The position numbers and the translations under genes are program-made. Of a stretch of DNA of 64,000 nt, positions 20,473 to 29,220 are shown one piece after another. The stretch comes from Aureimonas sp. AU20 (GTDB taxonomy: Bacteria > Pseudomonadota > Alphaproteobacteria > Rhizobiales > Rhizobiaceae). The stretch covers positions 1,860,001 to 1,924,000 of the forward strand of contig NZ_CP006367.1 of assembly GCF_001442755.1 (NCBI RefSeq), in the 5' to 3' direction. Position 1 is the stretch's first letter, and every line of letters starts with the position of its first letter. Below the pieces are notes generated by a model. The model was not told the origin of the DNA, did no database searches, and was given only the letters and a program-made list of their open reading frames with translations.

Positions 20473-21624
20473 TCATCCGACGAAGGGAAGGTCGAGCGCC
20501 AGGCGCGAGAGCGATTCCGGCGCCCCGTCGGTGGTGAGGTAGGTCTGGCCGAGCGACATGGCCGTCTCGCTGTCGGAATCCATCAGGATCATATGCGCGA
20601 ACAGCGTCATGCCCGGCCGGATCGGCTCGGCATTGCCCGACACGAACATCTGCGGCTCGATCCAGGAGGGCGCGAAGCGGGCGCCGACCGAGTAGCCGCA
20701 GGCCGACAGGCGATGGCGCACCATGTCATGCTCCTCAACCACGCGGGCATGGGCGTCGAACACGTCGCCGAACGTATGGCCCGGGCGCATCACGGCCTCG
20801 ATCGCCGCCATTCCCTGCCGGGCCGCTTCGAACAGTTCCTCGTGCCGCATCAAGGGGCGCCCGACGATGACGGTGCGCATCGCGGGGGCATGGTAGTTGG
20901 CCCGCACGCCGGCCCATTCCACGGTTAGCTGGTCCTGCGCCGCCAGCGCGCGGCGACCCGAGCGGTAGCGGCAGAGCAGCGCGTCCGCGCCCGAGCCGAG
21001 GATGAAGGGATTGGCGGGATAGTCGCCGCCGGCGCGAAGGATCGAGCCTTGCAGCGCGTGGAGCAGTTCGGACTCGTCCGCGCCCTCGCGCACCAGGGGC
21101 ATCATGGCCTCGAACGCGTCGTCGCCCATCCGGGCGGCCTCCCGGACATAAGCGATTTCCGCTTCGCTCTTCACCAGCCGCAGCGTCGGCACGAGATCGG
21201 AGGCGTCGAGCAGCGTCGCGAAGGACCCGAGCTTCTCCTCCACCAAGCGGCCGTTGGCGGCGGTCAGCCCCTGTGTCGCCCATTCCACGCCGACCCGCGC
21301 GCCGAGCAGGCCCATGTCGTCCATTACGTCGCGCAGCTCGATGGCGGGGTTCGCACCACCGCGATCGCGCCAGAGCACGATCGTCTCGATATTGGACGTG
21401 TGGCGCGCCTGCCGGAGATCGGCCGAGCGCGTCACGAGACGCATCTCGCCGTCGGCCTTCACCACCAGACACTGGAAGAAGTGGAAGCCGAATGTGTCGT
21501 AGCCGGTCAGCCAGTACATGGAGTCCTGGGCGAAGACGAGCAGCGCGTCCAGCTTGCGCTCGCTCATCTCGGCCTGGAGGCGGGCGCGACGGGTCGCGAA
21601 TTCGTCCGGTGAAAAATGCAGCAT
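20473..21624 (-). CDS. M24 (creatinase/aminopeptidase P-like) family protein with altered metal site
   Basis: A 383-residue pita-bread-fold protein of the M24 family. The N-terminal creatinase-type domain (SERKLDALLVFAQDSMYWLT) is clear. In the catalytic domain the segment that should hold metal-binding aspartates reads TVEWAGVRANYHAPAMRT (residues 234-251), with Glu and Ala in place of Asp. The later Glu-bearing motif is replaced by TLFAHMILMDSD. It may therefore be a metal-independent hydrolase like creatinase, or related to ectoine-hydrolase-type enzymes. It follows pgeF by 27 bases, at the end of the lgt-midA-pgeF run. Confidence 0.75.
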   Translation of the reverse strand: MLHFSPDEFATRRARLQAEMSERKLDALLVFAQDSMYWLTGYDTFGFHFFQCLVVKADGEMRLVTRSADLRQARHTSNIETIVLWRDRGGANPAIELRDVMDDMGLLGARVGVEWATQGLTAANGRLVEEKLGSFATLLDASDLVPTLRLVKSEAEIAYVREAARMGDDAFEAMMPLVREGADESELLHALQGSILRAGGDYPANPFILGSGADALLCRYRSGRRALAAQDQLTVEWAGVRANYHAPAMRTVIVGRPLMRHEELFEAARQGMAAIEAVMRPGHTFGDVFDAHARVVEEHDMVRHRLSACGYSVGARFAPSWIEPQMFVSGNAEPIRPGMTLFAHMILMDSDSETAMSLGQTYLTTDGAPESLSRLALDLPFVG

Positions 21625-21651
21625 GGGTCTCGCTCCGGCTGGCGGCGGCGG

Positions 21652-22494
21652 TCAGAGCAGAACGATGGCCGAAAGCTGACGGCCGTAGTCCGGCTCGCCG
21701 CGATGGGTCGTGCGGCGAAACGAGTAGAAGCGCGCTTCGTCGGCATAGGTACAGGCGCCGACGAAGGAGGCGTCCGCGCCGAGCCGCGCGAGCTTGGCCA
21801 CGATATAGGCCGGCAGGTCGAGCTGTCGCTTCCCCTCGCTTCGGCCGGGAGCGAAGAAGCGGGCGTTGTCGCCGTCCTCGACCAGGAAGGGCTCCATCAT
21901 CCCGGCGTCCACCTCGTAGTTCGGCTGGGTGATGGTGGGGCCGAGAACGGCCGTGATGCGCTCGCGCCGCGCACCGAGGCCTTCCATCGCCTCCACCGTC
22001 CGGTCGAGAACCCCGCCGAGCGCCCCGCGCCAGCCGGCATGGGCGGCGCCGATCACGCCGGCCTCCGCGTCGTTGAACAGGACTGGTCCGCAATCGGCTG
22101 TCACCACCCCGATAGGCAAGCCGCGCACTCGCGTCGCCACGCCATCGGCCTTGGGTCGTTCCGCGCCGAAGGGCGCGTCCACGACGGCGACGTCGGGCGA
22201 ATGAATCTGCCAGGGCGTTGCAAGTGCGCCGTCCGCCCGGCCGAGAAAGCGCGCCGCGAGTGCCCGGTTCTCCGCCACGTCCGCCGGCACGTCGCTGGAG
22301 CCGGCGCCGACATTGAGACCGCGATAAAGCCCTTCGGAAACGCCGCCGGAGCGCGTGAAGAAGGCGTGGTCTACTCGGCCGGTGCGCCGCAGCGCCTCGA
22401 CCTGCAGGACGTCGTCGGGCCGCAGGTGTGGGGAGGAAGCCGGGTTTCGATCGGGCATGGGCGGGATGGTGGGGGACGCGGCGTCGGGAGTCAA
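21652..22494 (-). CDS. pgeF: YfiH/LACC1-type purine nucleoside phosphorylase (polyphenol oxidase family)
   Basis: A 280-residue multicopper-polyphenol-oxidase-like protein (YfiH/PgeF), described as a purine nucleoside phosphorylase/adenosine deaminase and as an editing factor for peptidoglycan precursors. The diagnostic motifs are QIHSPDVAVV, VVTADCGPVLF and AAHAGWRGALGGV, which supply the His/Cys/His zinc site. The TTG start at 22494 is supported by AAGGAGAG five to six bases upstream and by its TTGA overlap with the midA stop. An ATG at 22458 has no visible ribosome-binding site. It is co-transcribed with lgt and midA. Confidence 0.88.
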   Translation of the reverse strand: MTPDAASPTIPPMPDRNPASSPHLRPDDVLQVEALRRTGRVDHAFFTRSGGVSEGLYRGLNVGAGSSDVPADVAENRALAARFLGRADGALATPWQIHSPDVAVVDAPFGAERPKADGVATRVRGLPIGVVTADCGPVLFNDAEAGVIGAAHAGWRGALGGVLDRTVEAMEGLGARRERITAVLGPTITQPNYEVDAGMMEPFLVEDGDNARFFAPGRSEGKRQLDLPAYIVAKLARLGADASFVGACTYADEARFYSFRRTTHRGEPDYGRQLSAIVLL

Positions 22495-23612
22495 CGAAAC
22501 TCTCCTTCGGACAAGAAAGGCGGCAGCTCGAGCGCAAGGGTAGAGAGCGCGGCGACCTTGAACAGTTCGCCCATGTCGCTCGGTCCGTTTCCGGCGAGAC
22601 GATGCACGGCCTGCGTCACGGCCGCGCGCCCGGCCTCGTCCAGCGGCGCGCCCAGCGCGCCGGCCCGCTCCAGCAGACCGAGCGCCAGGAGAAAGGCGCC
22701 CTGCGTCGTCGCGGCGGCGTGCCGCACGCCGGTGCCGCGCGCGACCTCCAGCACCCGCTCGAAATCCACATGGCTGGTGATATCGGCTTCTCCGGCCCGC
22801 TCCAGAACGGAAGCGAAGCGATGGCGACGCAGGGCCTGAAGCGTGTCGCCGAAGCCTGTGGAAGCATGACCGTAGTCGATCAGAACAGCGGCGCCGCCAT
22901 GCGCCACGAGATGCCGCGACAGGTCCGCCACCACGCGATCGCGCTCTGGCGAAAATTCGAAGACCGCGCCCTCAGTCGGAGTCCCGAGCCGCGCCAGCGC
23001 CGCCGGGACGGCAGGCAGCGGCGCGCCGTCGCCAAGCTGGAGCGCTCCTTCATCGTTCAGCGTAACCTCGCACTCGCGCCAGGCACCGGCGGAAAAGCGG
23101 ATCTGGCGGATGGCGATCGCGTCGAGAAGCTCGTTGCCGACGAGAAGAAGCGGCAGCGGCTCCAGTTCGCCAAGGCGCCGATGGCGCCCTATGGGCAGGT
23201 CGAAGCGCGACAGGCGCTCGATCTGCCGGGTTGCCAGCCGGTCGCTGGTTTCAACAAGGCGCACGCGCGCGGCGCGCAGCATGTCGCGGTCGAGTTGTCC
23301 CACGCTGCGCAGGATGTCGGCCATCAGCGAGCCGCGACCAGGGCCGATCTCGCACAGGAGAAAAGGCGAGGGTCGGCCCATTCCGCGCCACGCCGCCACC
23401 AACCAAGCGCCGAGGAGTTCGCCGAACATCTGGCTGATCTCGGGCGCGGTGGTGAAGTCGCCCGTCTCGCCGAACGGATCGCGGCTGGTGTAGTAGCCGT
23501 GGTCGCGGTCGAACAGGGCGATGTTCCAGAAGCGGTCGAGACGCATCGGACCCTCTGCCCTGATCGTCTCGCGCAAGCGCCGGTCGAGCGGCGTCGGCTC
23601 TCCGGCGCTCAA
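22491..23612 (-). CDS. SAM-dependent methyltransferase of the NDUFAF7/MidA family
   Basis: This 373-residue class I methyltransferase belongs to DUF185 (MidA/NDUFAF7). The mitochondrial member methylates an arginine of a complex I subunit; the bacterial role is less clear. The N-terminal GPMRLDRFWNIALFDRDHGYY block and the SAM-binding CEIGPGRGSLMADIL are diagnostic. The TTG start at 23612 overlaps the lgt stop (TTGA) and keeps the conserved LRETIRAEGP segment; a later ATG would remove it. It is translationally coupled to lgt upstream and pgeF downstream. Confidence 0.88.
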   Translation of the reverse strand: MSAGEPTPLDRRLRETIRAEGPMRLDRFWNIALFDRDHGYYTSRDPFGETGDFTTAPEISQMFGELLGAWLVAAWRGMGRPSPFLLCEIGPGRGSLMADILRSVGQLDRDMLRAARVRLVETSDRLATRQIERLSRFDLPIGRHRRLGELEPLPLLLVGNELLDAIAIRQIRFSAGAWRECEVTLNDEGALQLGDGAPLPAVPAALARLGTPTEGAVFEFSPERDRVVADLSRHLVAHGGAAVLIDYGHASTGFGDTLQALRRHRFASVLERAGEADITSHVDFERVLEVARGTGVRHAAATTQGAFLLALGLLERAGALGAPLDEAGRAAVTQAVHRLAGNGPSDMGELFKVAALSTLALELPPFLSEGEFR

Positions 23613-24478
23613 GCTTGGCTGGGCTCCGCCGGGGCGGGAGCGCGATAGGCACGTGGCTTGGCGGTCAGGACGGCCCAGACGCCGACGAGCAGCATGGGCA
23701 CCGAGAGGATCATGCCCATCGTCACCCAGCCGGTGCCGAGGAGATAGCCGAGCTGCGCGTCCGGCATGCGGAAGAACTCCACGAAGATGCGGGCGCAGCC
23801 GTAGAGGAAGATGAAGACGCCAGCTGTCAGGCGCGGGCGGCCCAGGGCCTTCAGCCCATGCGTCATGAAGCGAAGTGCCAGAAACAGGACGATGCCTTCC
23901 AGCGCTGCCTCATAGAGCTGGCTGGGATGTCGCGGTTCCGGCCCGCCATGCGGAAAGACCATGGCCCAGGCGACGTTGCTCGGCGCGCCCCAAAGCTCGC
24001 CATTGATGAAATTGGCGATACGCCCGAAGAACAGGCCGAAGGGCACGGAGGCAGCCACGACGTCCACCAGCGAGAAGAAGGGCACTTTCTGCGTCCGGCA
24101 GAACAGGAGCATGGCGATCGTCACGCCGATCAGCCCGCCATGGAAGGACATGCCGCCTTCCCAGATGCGAAACGCCGAAAGCGGGTCGGCGGCGATCCGG
24201 TCGAAATCGTAGAAGAAGATCGAACCGAGCCGCCCGCCCGCCACGATGCCGATCGTGATCCAGACGATGAAATCGTCGATCTGCGTCTTCGTGATGGGCG
24301 AAACGCCGTTCGGCCAAAGGCGGGGGGTGGAGACGAGATGGCGCCCGTACATCCAGCCGCAGAGAATGCCCGCGACATAGGCGAGGCCATACCAGCGCAG
24401 CGCGATCGGGCCGATCTGGAGAAACACGGGATCGATCTGGGGATAGGTGAGGATGCCCAGGGCGGCTTGCGTCAGCAT
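23609..24478 (-). CDS. lgt: prolipoprotein diacylglyceryl transferase
   Basis: Lgt transfers diacylglycerol from phosphatidylglycerol to the lipobox Cys of prolipoproteins in the inner membrane. The 289-residue multi-helix protein carries the GGRLGSIFFYDF, MSFHGGLIGV and signature GRIANFINGELWG motifs. The start at 24478 gives MLTQAALGILTYPQIDPVFL; the longer frame upstream overlaps the divergent UbiK-like gene. Lgt heads the lgt-midA-pgeF run. Probable client lipoproteins in this window include the small one at 41465. Confidence 0.96.
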   Translation of the reverse strand: MLTQAALGILTYPQIDPVFLQIGPIALRWYGLAYVAGILCGWMYGRHLVSTPRLWPNGVSPITKTQIDDFIVWITIGIVAGGRLGSIFFYDFDRIAADPLSAFRIWEGGMSFHGGLIGVTIAMLLFCRTQKVPFFSLVDVVAASVPFGLFFGRIANFINGELWGAPSNVAWAMVFPHGGPEPRHPSQLYEAALEGIVLFLALRFMTHGLKALGRPRLTAGVFIFLYGCARIFVEFFRMPDAQLGYLLGTGWVTMGMILSVPMLLVGVWAVLTAKPRAYRAPAPAEPSQA

Positions 24479-24628
24479 AGGCTCGAGATCTCTCTGGCTT
24501 CGGGGCGTGGCGCCGGCCGGGACCGTTTGCGACGGGTCGGCCTCGCGGTCAAGCCGCGCGGCGCTCCATTGCCAAGCGCCGCGCGACCGCCTACCTCCAA
24601 GGAACGTTGAAGCCATCGGAGCCCAGCC

Positions 24629-24916
24629 ATGACCAACCGAGGACCGAACCGCATGTTGGACGAGTTCGCCCGCATGATGACCGACGCGGCCGGCGCGGCT
24701 CAGGGCGTGCGCCGCGAGATGGAAACCGTCTTCCGCACCCAGGGTGAGCGCTTCATCAACCAGATGGACCTCGTCCAGCGCGAGGAGTTCGAGGTCGTCC
24801 GCGAAATGGCGACCAAGGCTCGTCTGGAAAACGAGGCGCTGAAGAAGCGCATCGCCGAGCTGGAAGCGCGACTGGGCGGCGAGATCAAGCCGGCCGATGT
24901 GCCCGAGGCGATGTAG
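24629..24916 (+). CDS. UbiK/BMFP-type accessory protein
   Basis: A 95-residue protein of the BMFP (YqiC/UbiK) family. It has an N-terminal amphipathic helix (MLDEFARMMTDAAGAAQGVR) and a C-terminal coiled coil (RLENEALKKRIAELEARLGG). UbiK helps assemble the ubiquinone biosynthesis complex, and related proteins fuse membranes in vitro. The ubiquinone link is from the family, not from neighbours. It is divergent from lgt and ends at a terminator. Confidence 0.85.
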   Translation: MTNRGPNRMLDEFARMMTDAAGAAQGVRREMETVFRTQGERFINQMDLVQREEFEVVREMATKARLENEALKKRIAELEARLGGEIKPADVPEAM

Positions 24917-24945
24917 TCGATTTCTCTCTCTAAGAGAGGGAGCGA

Positions 24946-24976
24946 GGCGGTTCGGAGCCATCCGGGCCGCCTTTTT
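24946..24976 (+). terminator. Rho-independent terminator of the UbiK-like gene
   Basis: GGCGG...CGG...CCG...CCGCC forms an interrupted stem followed by TTTTT, 30 bases after the stop. A smaller CTCTCT/GAGAGG hairpin lies just before it. Confidence 0.75.
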
Positions 24977-25336
24977 CGTGGCCCGAAACGGGACGGTGAG
25001 ACGGTCGGAATCCGGCTTGCAAAGCGGCTCGAATCTTATCCACAGCCTATGCACAGATTTGTGCGGGACTCGCCGGAATACTTGCGAATCGGAAAAGCCT
25101 TTTCGGGGAGTCGCTTATCCCCGAAGGCTGGTTTCGACCACACCCGAAAACCCTTTGAAAACGATTAAAATCCCCGCTGCGCTCTGGCATCCGGAGTCCC
25201 GCTCTATACACTGATTCATAAGGTTGATTCGCCACGGCGGCGGTCGGCCCGGAGTGCGGAAGCGGGGCGTGCGAGGCACGCGCTCTGCGGACGGTGGGCA
25301 GCGTGCGGCGCCCGCTGGTCCCGTCTCAGGTGCGGC
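24977..25336. other. 360-base intergenic region
   Basis: This gap between a terminator and the YbjN gene holds two DnaA-box-like sites (25036-25055), an A/T-richer stretch around 25150-25220 and a CGGGGA/TCCCCG inverted repeat near 25105-25125. The last 100 bases are very GC-rich. No RNA gene was recognised. It must contain the YbjN-proC-csaA promoter. Confidence 0.5.
25036..25055 (+). promoter_or_regulatory. pair of DnaA-box-like sites
   Basis: TTATCCACA at 25036-25044 is a perfect consensus DnaA box. CTATGCACA at 25047-25055 differs from the consensus only in its first base. Their starts are 11 bases apart, about one helical turn. Confidence 0.45.
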
Positions 25337-25849
25337 ATGGGGATTGAGATGCAACTGGCAGAATGGGAACCGAGGCGTCACACCAACCCGGTGGACGTGA
25401 TCGAGCGCGTCGCGTCGCGTCGCGAATGGGCCTTCGAGCGGTGCTGCGAGAACGAGATCGAAGTCGCCGTGGCGGGCGTCTGGTCCGACTATTCCGTCTC
25501 CTTCTGCTGGATGGAGGATGCGGAAGTCCTACACCTCGGATGTGCCTTTTCGATGAAGGTGCCGGCCCGGCGCGAGGGGGAGGTGCTGCGCCTTCTCGCC
25601 AAGATCAATGAGCAGCAGCTTCTCGGCCATTTCGACCTGTGGCCCTCGGAAGGAGCGGTGATGTTCCGGCACACGATGCTCCTGCCGGGCGGTCAGCAGC
25701 CTTCGGGCCAGCAGGCCGAGCGTCTTCTCGCGGCGGCGCTGGAAGCCTGCGAGCGCTACTATCAGGCCTTCCAGTTCGTGCTCTGGGCCGACCGGGACGC
25801 CGAAGGCGCCCTGGCCTGCGCCGTGTTCGACACGGTGGGGAACGCCTGA
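25337..25849 (+). CDS. YbjN domain-containing protein
   Basis: A 170-residue YbjN-family protein of the type found just upstream of proC in Hyphomicrobiales. Conserved blocks are HTNPVDVIERVASRREWAFE near the start, VSFCWMEDAEVLHLGCAF in the centre, and ACERYYQAFQFVLW near the end. The fold resembles type III secretion chaperones and no enzymatic role is known; in enterobacteria YbjN affects motility and stress traits. Start candidates are ATG 25337 (AGGTG upstream) and ATG 25349. It ends one base before proC, so the two are one operon. Confidence 0.85.
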   Translation: MGIEMQLAEWEPRRHTNPVDVIERVASRREWAFERCCENEIEVAVAGVWSDYSVSFCWMEDAEVLHLGCAFSMKVPARREGEVLRLLAKINEQQLLGHFDLWPSEGAVMFRHTMLLPGGQQPSGQQAERLLAAALEACERYYQAFQFVLWADRDAEGALACAVFDTVGNA

Positions 25850-25850
25850 C

Positions 25851-26678
25851 ATGTCGGATGCATCGGGTTTTTCGGCGGGTAAGCTGACGCTTCTCGGCGG
25901 CGGCAACATGGGCGGGGCGATGCTGCGTGGCTGGATCGCCGCCGGGCTCGACCCATCGAGCGTCACCGTGGTCGATCCGCGCCCGTCCGATGCCATCGCG
26001 CCTCTGTTCGAACAGGGCGTGCGCCACAGCACCACGGCGCCGGCCGAGCCGCAGGACGTGGTGGTCCTGGCCGTAAAGCCGCAGCTTCTGGACGAGGCGG
26101 CGGCGCCTCTGGCCTCTTCGCTCGTGGCCGGCACGCTGGTGATCTCGGTCGCGGCCGGGCGCACGATCGCATCGATCGAGCAGCTGCTCGGCGAGCATCC
26201 CGTCGTGCGGGCCATGCCGAACACGCCGGCCCTGATCGGGCGTGGCATCACGGGGGCCTTCGCCAATGCGCGGGTGGACGCGCATGCGCGCGCCGTCGCC
26301 GACCGGCTCCTGTCGGCTAGCGGCCCGGTGGAATGGGTGAGGTCTGAAGCCGAGATCGACATGGTGACGGCCGTCTCGGGCAGCGGGCCGGCCTATGTCT
26401 TCCTTCTGGCCGAGGCGCTGGCCGAGGCGGGCGCGGCGGCCGGGCTCGACCCGGCGCTCGCCATGCGCCTTGCCCGGCATACGGTGGCCGGCGCCGGCGA
26501 ATTGATGATCCGCGCCGAGGAGGAGCCCTCCCAGCTTCGACGCAACGTCACCTCGCCCAAGGGCACGACGGAGGCCGCGCTCACGGTCCTGATGGCGGAG
26601 GATGACGGATTCGGCCCGCTTCTGCGCCGCGCTGTCTCGGCGGCCAAGACCCGAGCCGAGGAGCTGTCGAAGGGATGA
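25851..26678 (+). CDS. proC: pyrroline-5-carboxylate reductase
   Basis: ProC reduces pyrroline-5-carboxylate to proline with NAD(P)H. The N-terminal Rossmann motif LLGGGNMGGAMLRGW (from about residue 14), the VVLAVKPQLLDE block, the RAMPNTPALIGRGITG motif and the C-terminal signature (ELMIRAEEEPSQLRRNVTSP, then KGTTEAAL) are all intact. The 275-residue length is normal. It is tightly packed between ybjN and csaA, with a 4-base overlap to csaA. Confidence 0.96.
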   Translation: MSDASGFSAGKLTLLGGGNMGGAMLRGWIAAGLDPSSVTVVDPRPSDAIAPLFEQGVRHSTTAPAEPQDVVVLAVKPQLLDEAAAPLASSLVAGTLVISVAAGRTIASIEQLLGEHPVVRAMPNTPALIGRGITGAFANARVDAHARAVADRLLSASGPVEWVRSEAEIDMVTAVSGSGPAYVFLLAEALAEAGAAAGLDPALAMRLARHTVAGAGELMIRAEEEPSQLRRNVTSPKGTTEAALTVLMAEDDGFGPLLRRAVSAAKTRAEELSKG

Positions 26679-27034
26679 GCGAAGCCACCAGCCCGACTGC
26701 GCAGATCGGTATCGAGGATTTTCTGAAGGTGGATGTGCGCATCGGCACGATCGTCTCGGCCGAACCGTTTCCGGAGGCGCGCAAGCCCGCCTTCAAGCTC
26801 GTGATCGATTTCGGACCCGAGATCGGCCAGAAGAAGTCGTCCGCGCAGATCATCGTGCGCCACGGTCTCGACGATCTCGTCGGGCGTCAGGTCATGGCCG
26901 TGGTGAACTTCCCACCCCGCCAGATCGGCCCGATGCGCTCGGAAGTTCTAACGCTCGGCTTTCCCGACGAGGACGGCAACGTGGTTCTCGCCGCGCCGAG
27001 CCAGCGCGTTCCCGACGGCGGACGCCTCTTTTGA
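26675..27034 (+). CDS. csaA: CsaA-type tRNA-binding protein
   Basis: A 119-residue protein made of a single tRNA-binding OB-fold domain, as in CsaA, a chaperone-like protein, and at the C-terminus of MetRS. DFLKVDVRIGTIVSAEPFPE and RQVMAVVNFPPRQIGPMRSE are diagnostic. The ATG overlaps the proC stop by four bases. It ends 20 bases before the convergent histidine kinase gene. Confidence 0.9.
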   Translation: MSEATSPTAQIGIEDFLKVDVRIGTIVSAEPFPEARKPAFKLVIDFGPEIGQKKSSAQIIVRHGLDDLVGRQVMAVVNFPPRQIGPMRSEVLTLGFPDEDGNVVLAAPSQRVPDGGRLF

Positions 27035-27053
27035 CGACCTTCCGGCTCTCCGT

Positions 27054-28472
27054 TCAAACGGGGAGCCGCACCATGGCTTTCAGGCCCCCGAGTTTAGAAT
27101 CCGACAGGAGAATGTCGCCGCCATGGCTGCGCGCGATGTCGCGGGCGATGGCAAGGCCGAGCCCGGTGCCTCCCGCGTCGATATTGCGCGCCTCGTCCAG
27201 CCGCACGAAGGGCTTGAAGACCTCCTCGCGCATATCGGCCGCTATGCCCGGACCGTCATCCTCCACCGAGATCGTCAGCCAGCGGTCGTCGTGCCGTGCT
27301 GAAATCCGGATCTGCGTGCCGTGGCGCAGCGCGTTGGCGACGAGATTGCCGACAAGGCGGGTGAATGAGTCCGGCCGCACGGTGATCAGCGGGTCGCCCA
27401 GAATGTCGGTCGTGATCGCCCGGTCCTTGAGCGCAGCCTCGCTCTCAAAACGCGCGAACAGGCGGTCGAGATCGAGCTCGCCTACATCCTCGCCGGCCTC
27501 GCCCTTGGCGAAGGCGAGATAGCCCTCCAGCATCCGGCCCATCTCGTCGACGTCCTGCTCCAGCTCCTGCCGGTCCTCGTTGTCGTCAAGCAGCGCGAGC
27601 TGAAGGCGAAAGCGGGTGAGCACGGTGCGCAGATCATGACTGACGCCGTTCAGCATCTGCGTGCGCTGCTCGATCTGCCGCTCGATGCGATCGCGCATCT
27701 GGATGAAGGCGACGGAAGCCCGGCGCACTTCCGACGCACCGCGCACGCGAAAATCCGGCGGCATGGGAAGCCCGCGCCCGAAGCCCTCCGCGGCTTGCGC
27801 CAGCTTCTGGATCGGGCGGATCTGGTTGCGAAGGAACGCGATGGCGATCAGCAGAAGAACGGCCGAGGTGCCGAACATCCAGACCAGGAAGATGTGCGTG
27901 TTCGAGGCGTAGGCCGAGTTGCGCGGGGCGAAGACGCGCAGCAGGTGATGAGGCAGCTGGACGCGGATTTCCACGATGCGCGACTCGCCCACCGTGTCGA
28001 TCCAGAAGGGCCGCCCGATCTGGCGCGTCAGCTCCTCCGACAGGATCCCGTCGAGAATGTTGAAGAAGGGCTTGGGCGCGGGCGGGGGCAGAGGCTCTGG
28101 GGGCAGCACCAGGACATTGAGCCCCAGCCTCTCCCGGGCGATCCGGTTGATCGTCAGGAATTCGGGGTCCTGCGGGTATTGGTCGATGATGTCGATCACC
28201 GCCGCGATGTCCTGCACCACGGCGGTCGAGAGACGCTGCGTCACGGTCTGCCAGTGCCGCTCCATGAACACGAAGGCGAGCACGGATTGCAGCAGCACCA
28301 TCGGCGCGATGATGATGATGAGCGAGCGGGCATAAAGGCCCTTGGGCGTGCGGCGCGAGACGAAGCGTGGCACATGCCGGAACGGCCCGCGCCAGAAGCG
28401 CGGCTTCTTGACCGGGGGAAGACCGGGCAGGGAGGGGAAGCGGTCCGTCCGCCAGCGCTCGAACAGCGTCAT
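27054..28472 (-). CDS. EnvZ-type sensor histidine kinase
   Basis: A 472-residue membrane histidine kinase. A first helix (LIIIIAPMVLLQSVLAFVFM, about residues 51-70) and a second near 195-215 flank a periplasmic domain of about 120 residues, followed by HAMP. The H-box GVSHDLRTVLTRF contains His279. N, G1 and G2 boxes appear as NLVANALRHG, DDGPGIA and GTGLGLAIARDIA. It lies 24 bases downstream of an OmpR-type regulator with which it should pair. The signal is unknown; EnvZ-like kinases sense osmolarity or envelope state. Confidence 0.92.
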   Translation of the reverse strand: MTLFERWRTDRFPSLPGLPPVKKPRFWRGPFRHVPRFVSRRTPKGLYARSLIIIIAPMVLLQSVLAFVFMERHWQTVTQRLSTAVVQDIAAVIDIIDQYPQDPEFLTINRIARERLGLNVLVLPPEPLPPPAPKPFFNILDGILSEELTRQIGRPFWIDTVGESRIVEIRVQLPHHLLRVFAPRNSAYASNTHIFLVWMFGTSAVLLLIAIAFLRNQIRPIQKLAQAAEGFGRGLPMPPDFRVRGASEVRRASVAFIQMRDRIERQIEQRTQMLNGVSHDLRTVLTRFRLQLALLDDNEDRQELEQDVDEMGRMLEGYLAFAKGEAGEDVGELDLDRLFARFESEAALKDRAITTDILGDPLITVRPDSFTRLVGNLVANALRHGTQIRISARHDDRWLTISVEDDGPGIAADMREEVFKPFVRLDEARNIDAGGTGLGLAIARDIARSHGGDILLSDSKLGGLKAMVRLPV

Positions 28473-28496
28473 CGCGCCGGGCTCCTTCTGGTCCTG

Positions 28497-29216
28497 TCAA
28501 TCGACGTTCAGGCGATAGCCGATGCCGCGCACCGTCTGCAGCCAGAGCGGGTTGGCCGGGTCGCTTTCGATCTTGCGGCGCAGGCGGTTGATCTGCACGT
28601 CCACGGTCCGCTCGCCCACATCCGCCTCGCCGCCGAGCAGGTCCTGCCGGTGGATCGTGTCGCCGGCCTTCTGGGCGAACTGGACCATGATGTCCTGCTC
28701 GCGCTCCGTCAGGCGGATGATCTCGGTGCCGCGCTTCAGCTCGCGCCGCGACAAAGAGAAGGTGAAGGGCCCGAAGCGGACATGCTCGACCTTCTGGATC
28801 GGCGAGGTGTTGCCGCGCTTCAGGATGTTGTTGACGCGCAGAAGCAGCTCGCGCGGGTCGAAGGGCTTAGAAAGATAGTCCTCCGCCCCGGCCTCGAGGC
28901 CCAGGATGCGATCGTCGGTTTCCGAGCGCGCCGTCAGCATGAGGATCGGGATGTCGCGGATGGCCGAGAGCGAGCGCGTGAGGTCGAGCCCACTTTCACC
29001 GGGCATCATGACGTCCACGATCATCAGGTCGAAATCGAGCCCCACGAGAATGCGCCGCGCCTCGGCGGCGTCGGCCGCGACGGACACGCGAAAGCCGCGT
29101 TCGCTGAGGAAGCGCGAGAGAAGGCTGCGGATGCGGCGATCGTCGTCGACGACGAGCAGATGCGGCGCGTCGTCGTCCAGCGCCTCCTGGCGCCCCAGGC
29201 CCTCGGACAATGTCAC
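28497..29216 (-). CDS. petR: OmpR-family response regulator, PetR-like
   Basis: This 239-residue regulator has a receiver domain (acidic DDD at 24-26, phospho-acceptor Asp68 in MIVDVMMPG, Lys in LSKPFDP). It is followed by an OmpR winged helix ending in VRGIGYRLNVD. It sits between a MarR gene upstream and the kinase downstream. This MarR-regulator pairing resembles petP-petR of Rhodobacter, described next to petABC; here petABC is about 15 kb away in the same window. The symbol rests on this resemblance and is less certain than the family call. Confidence 0.85.
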   Translation of the reverse strand: MTLSEGLGRQEALDDDAPHLLVVDDDRRIRSLLSRFLSERGFRVSVAADAAEARRILVGLDFDLMIVDVMMPGESGLDLTRSLSAIRDIPILMLTARSETDDRILGLEAGAEDYLSKPFDPRELLLRVNNILKRGNTSPIQKVEHVRFGPFTFSLSRRELKRGTEIIRLTEREQDIMVQFAQKAGDTIHRQDLLGGEADVGERTVDVQINRLRRKIESDPANPLWLQTVRGIGYRLNVD

Positions 29217-29220
29217 AGGC

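Noticed and set aside
24977..25336. Chromosomal replication origin
   Set aside because: Only two DnaA-like boxes are present, there is no extended AT-rich unwinding region, and the neighbours (lgt, proC) are not the usual origin neighbours in this order.
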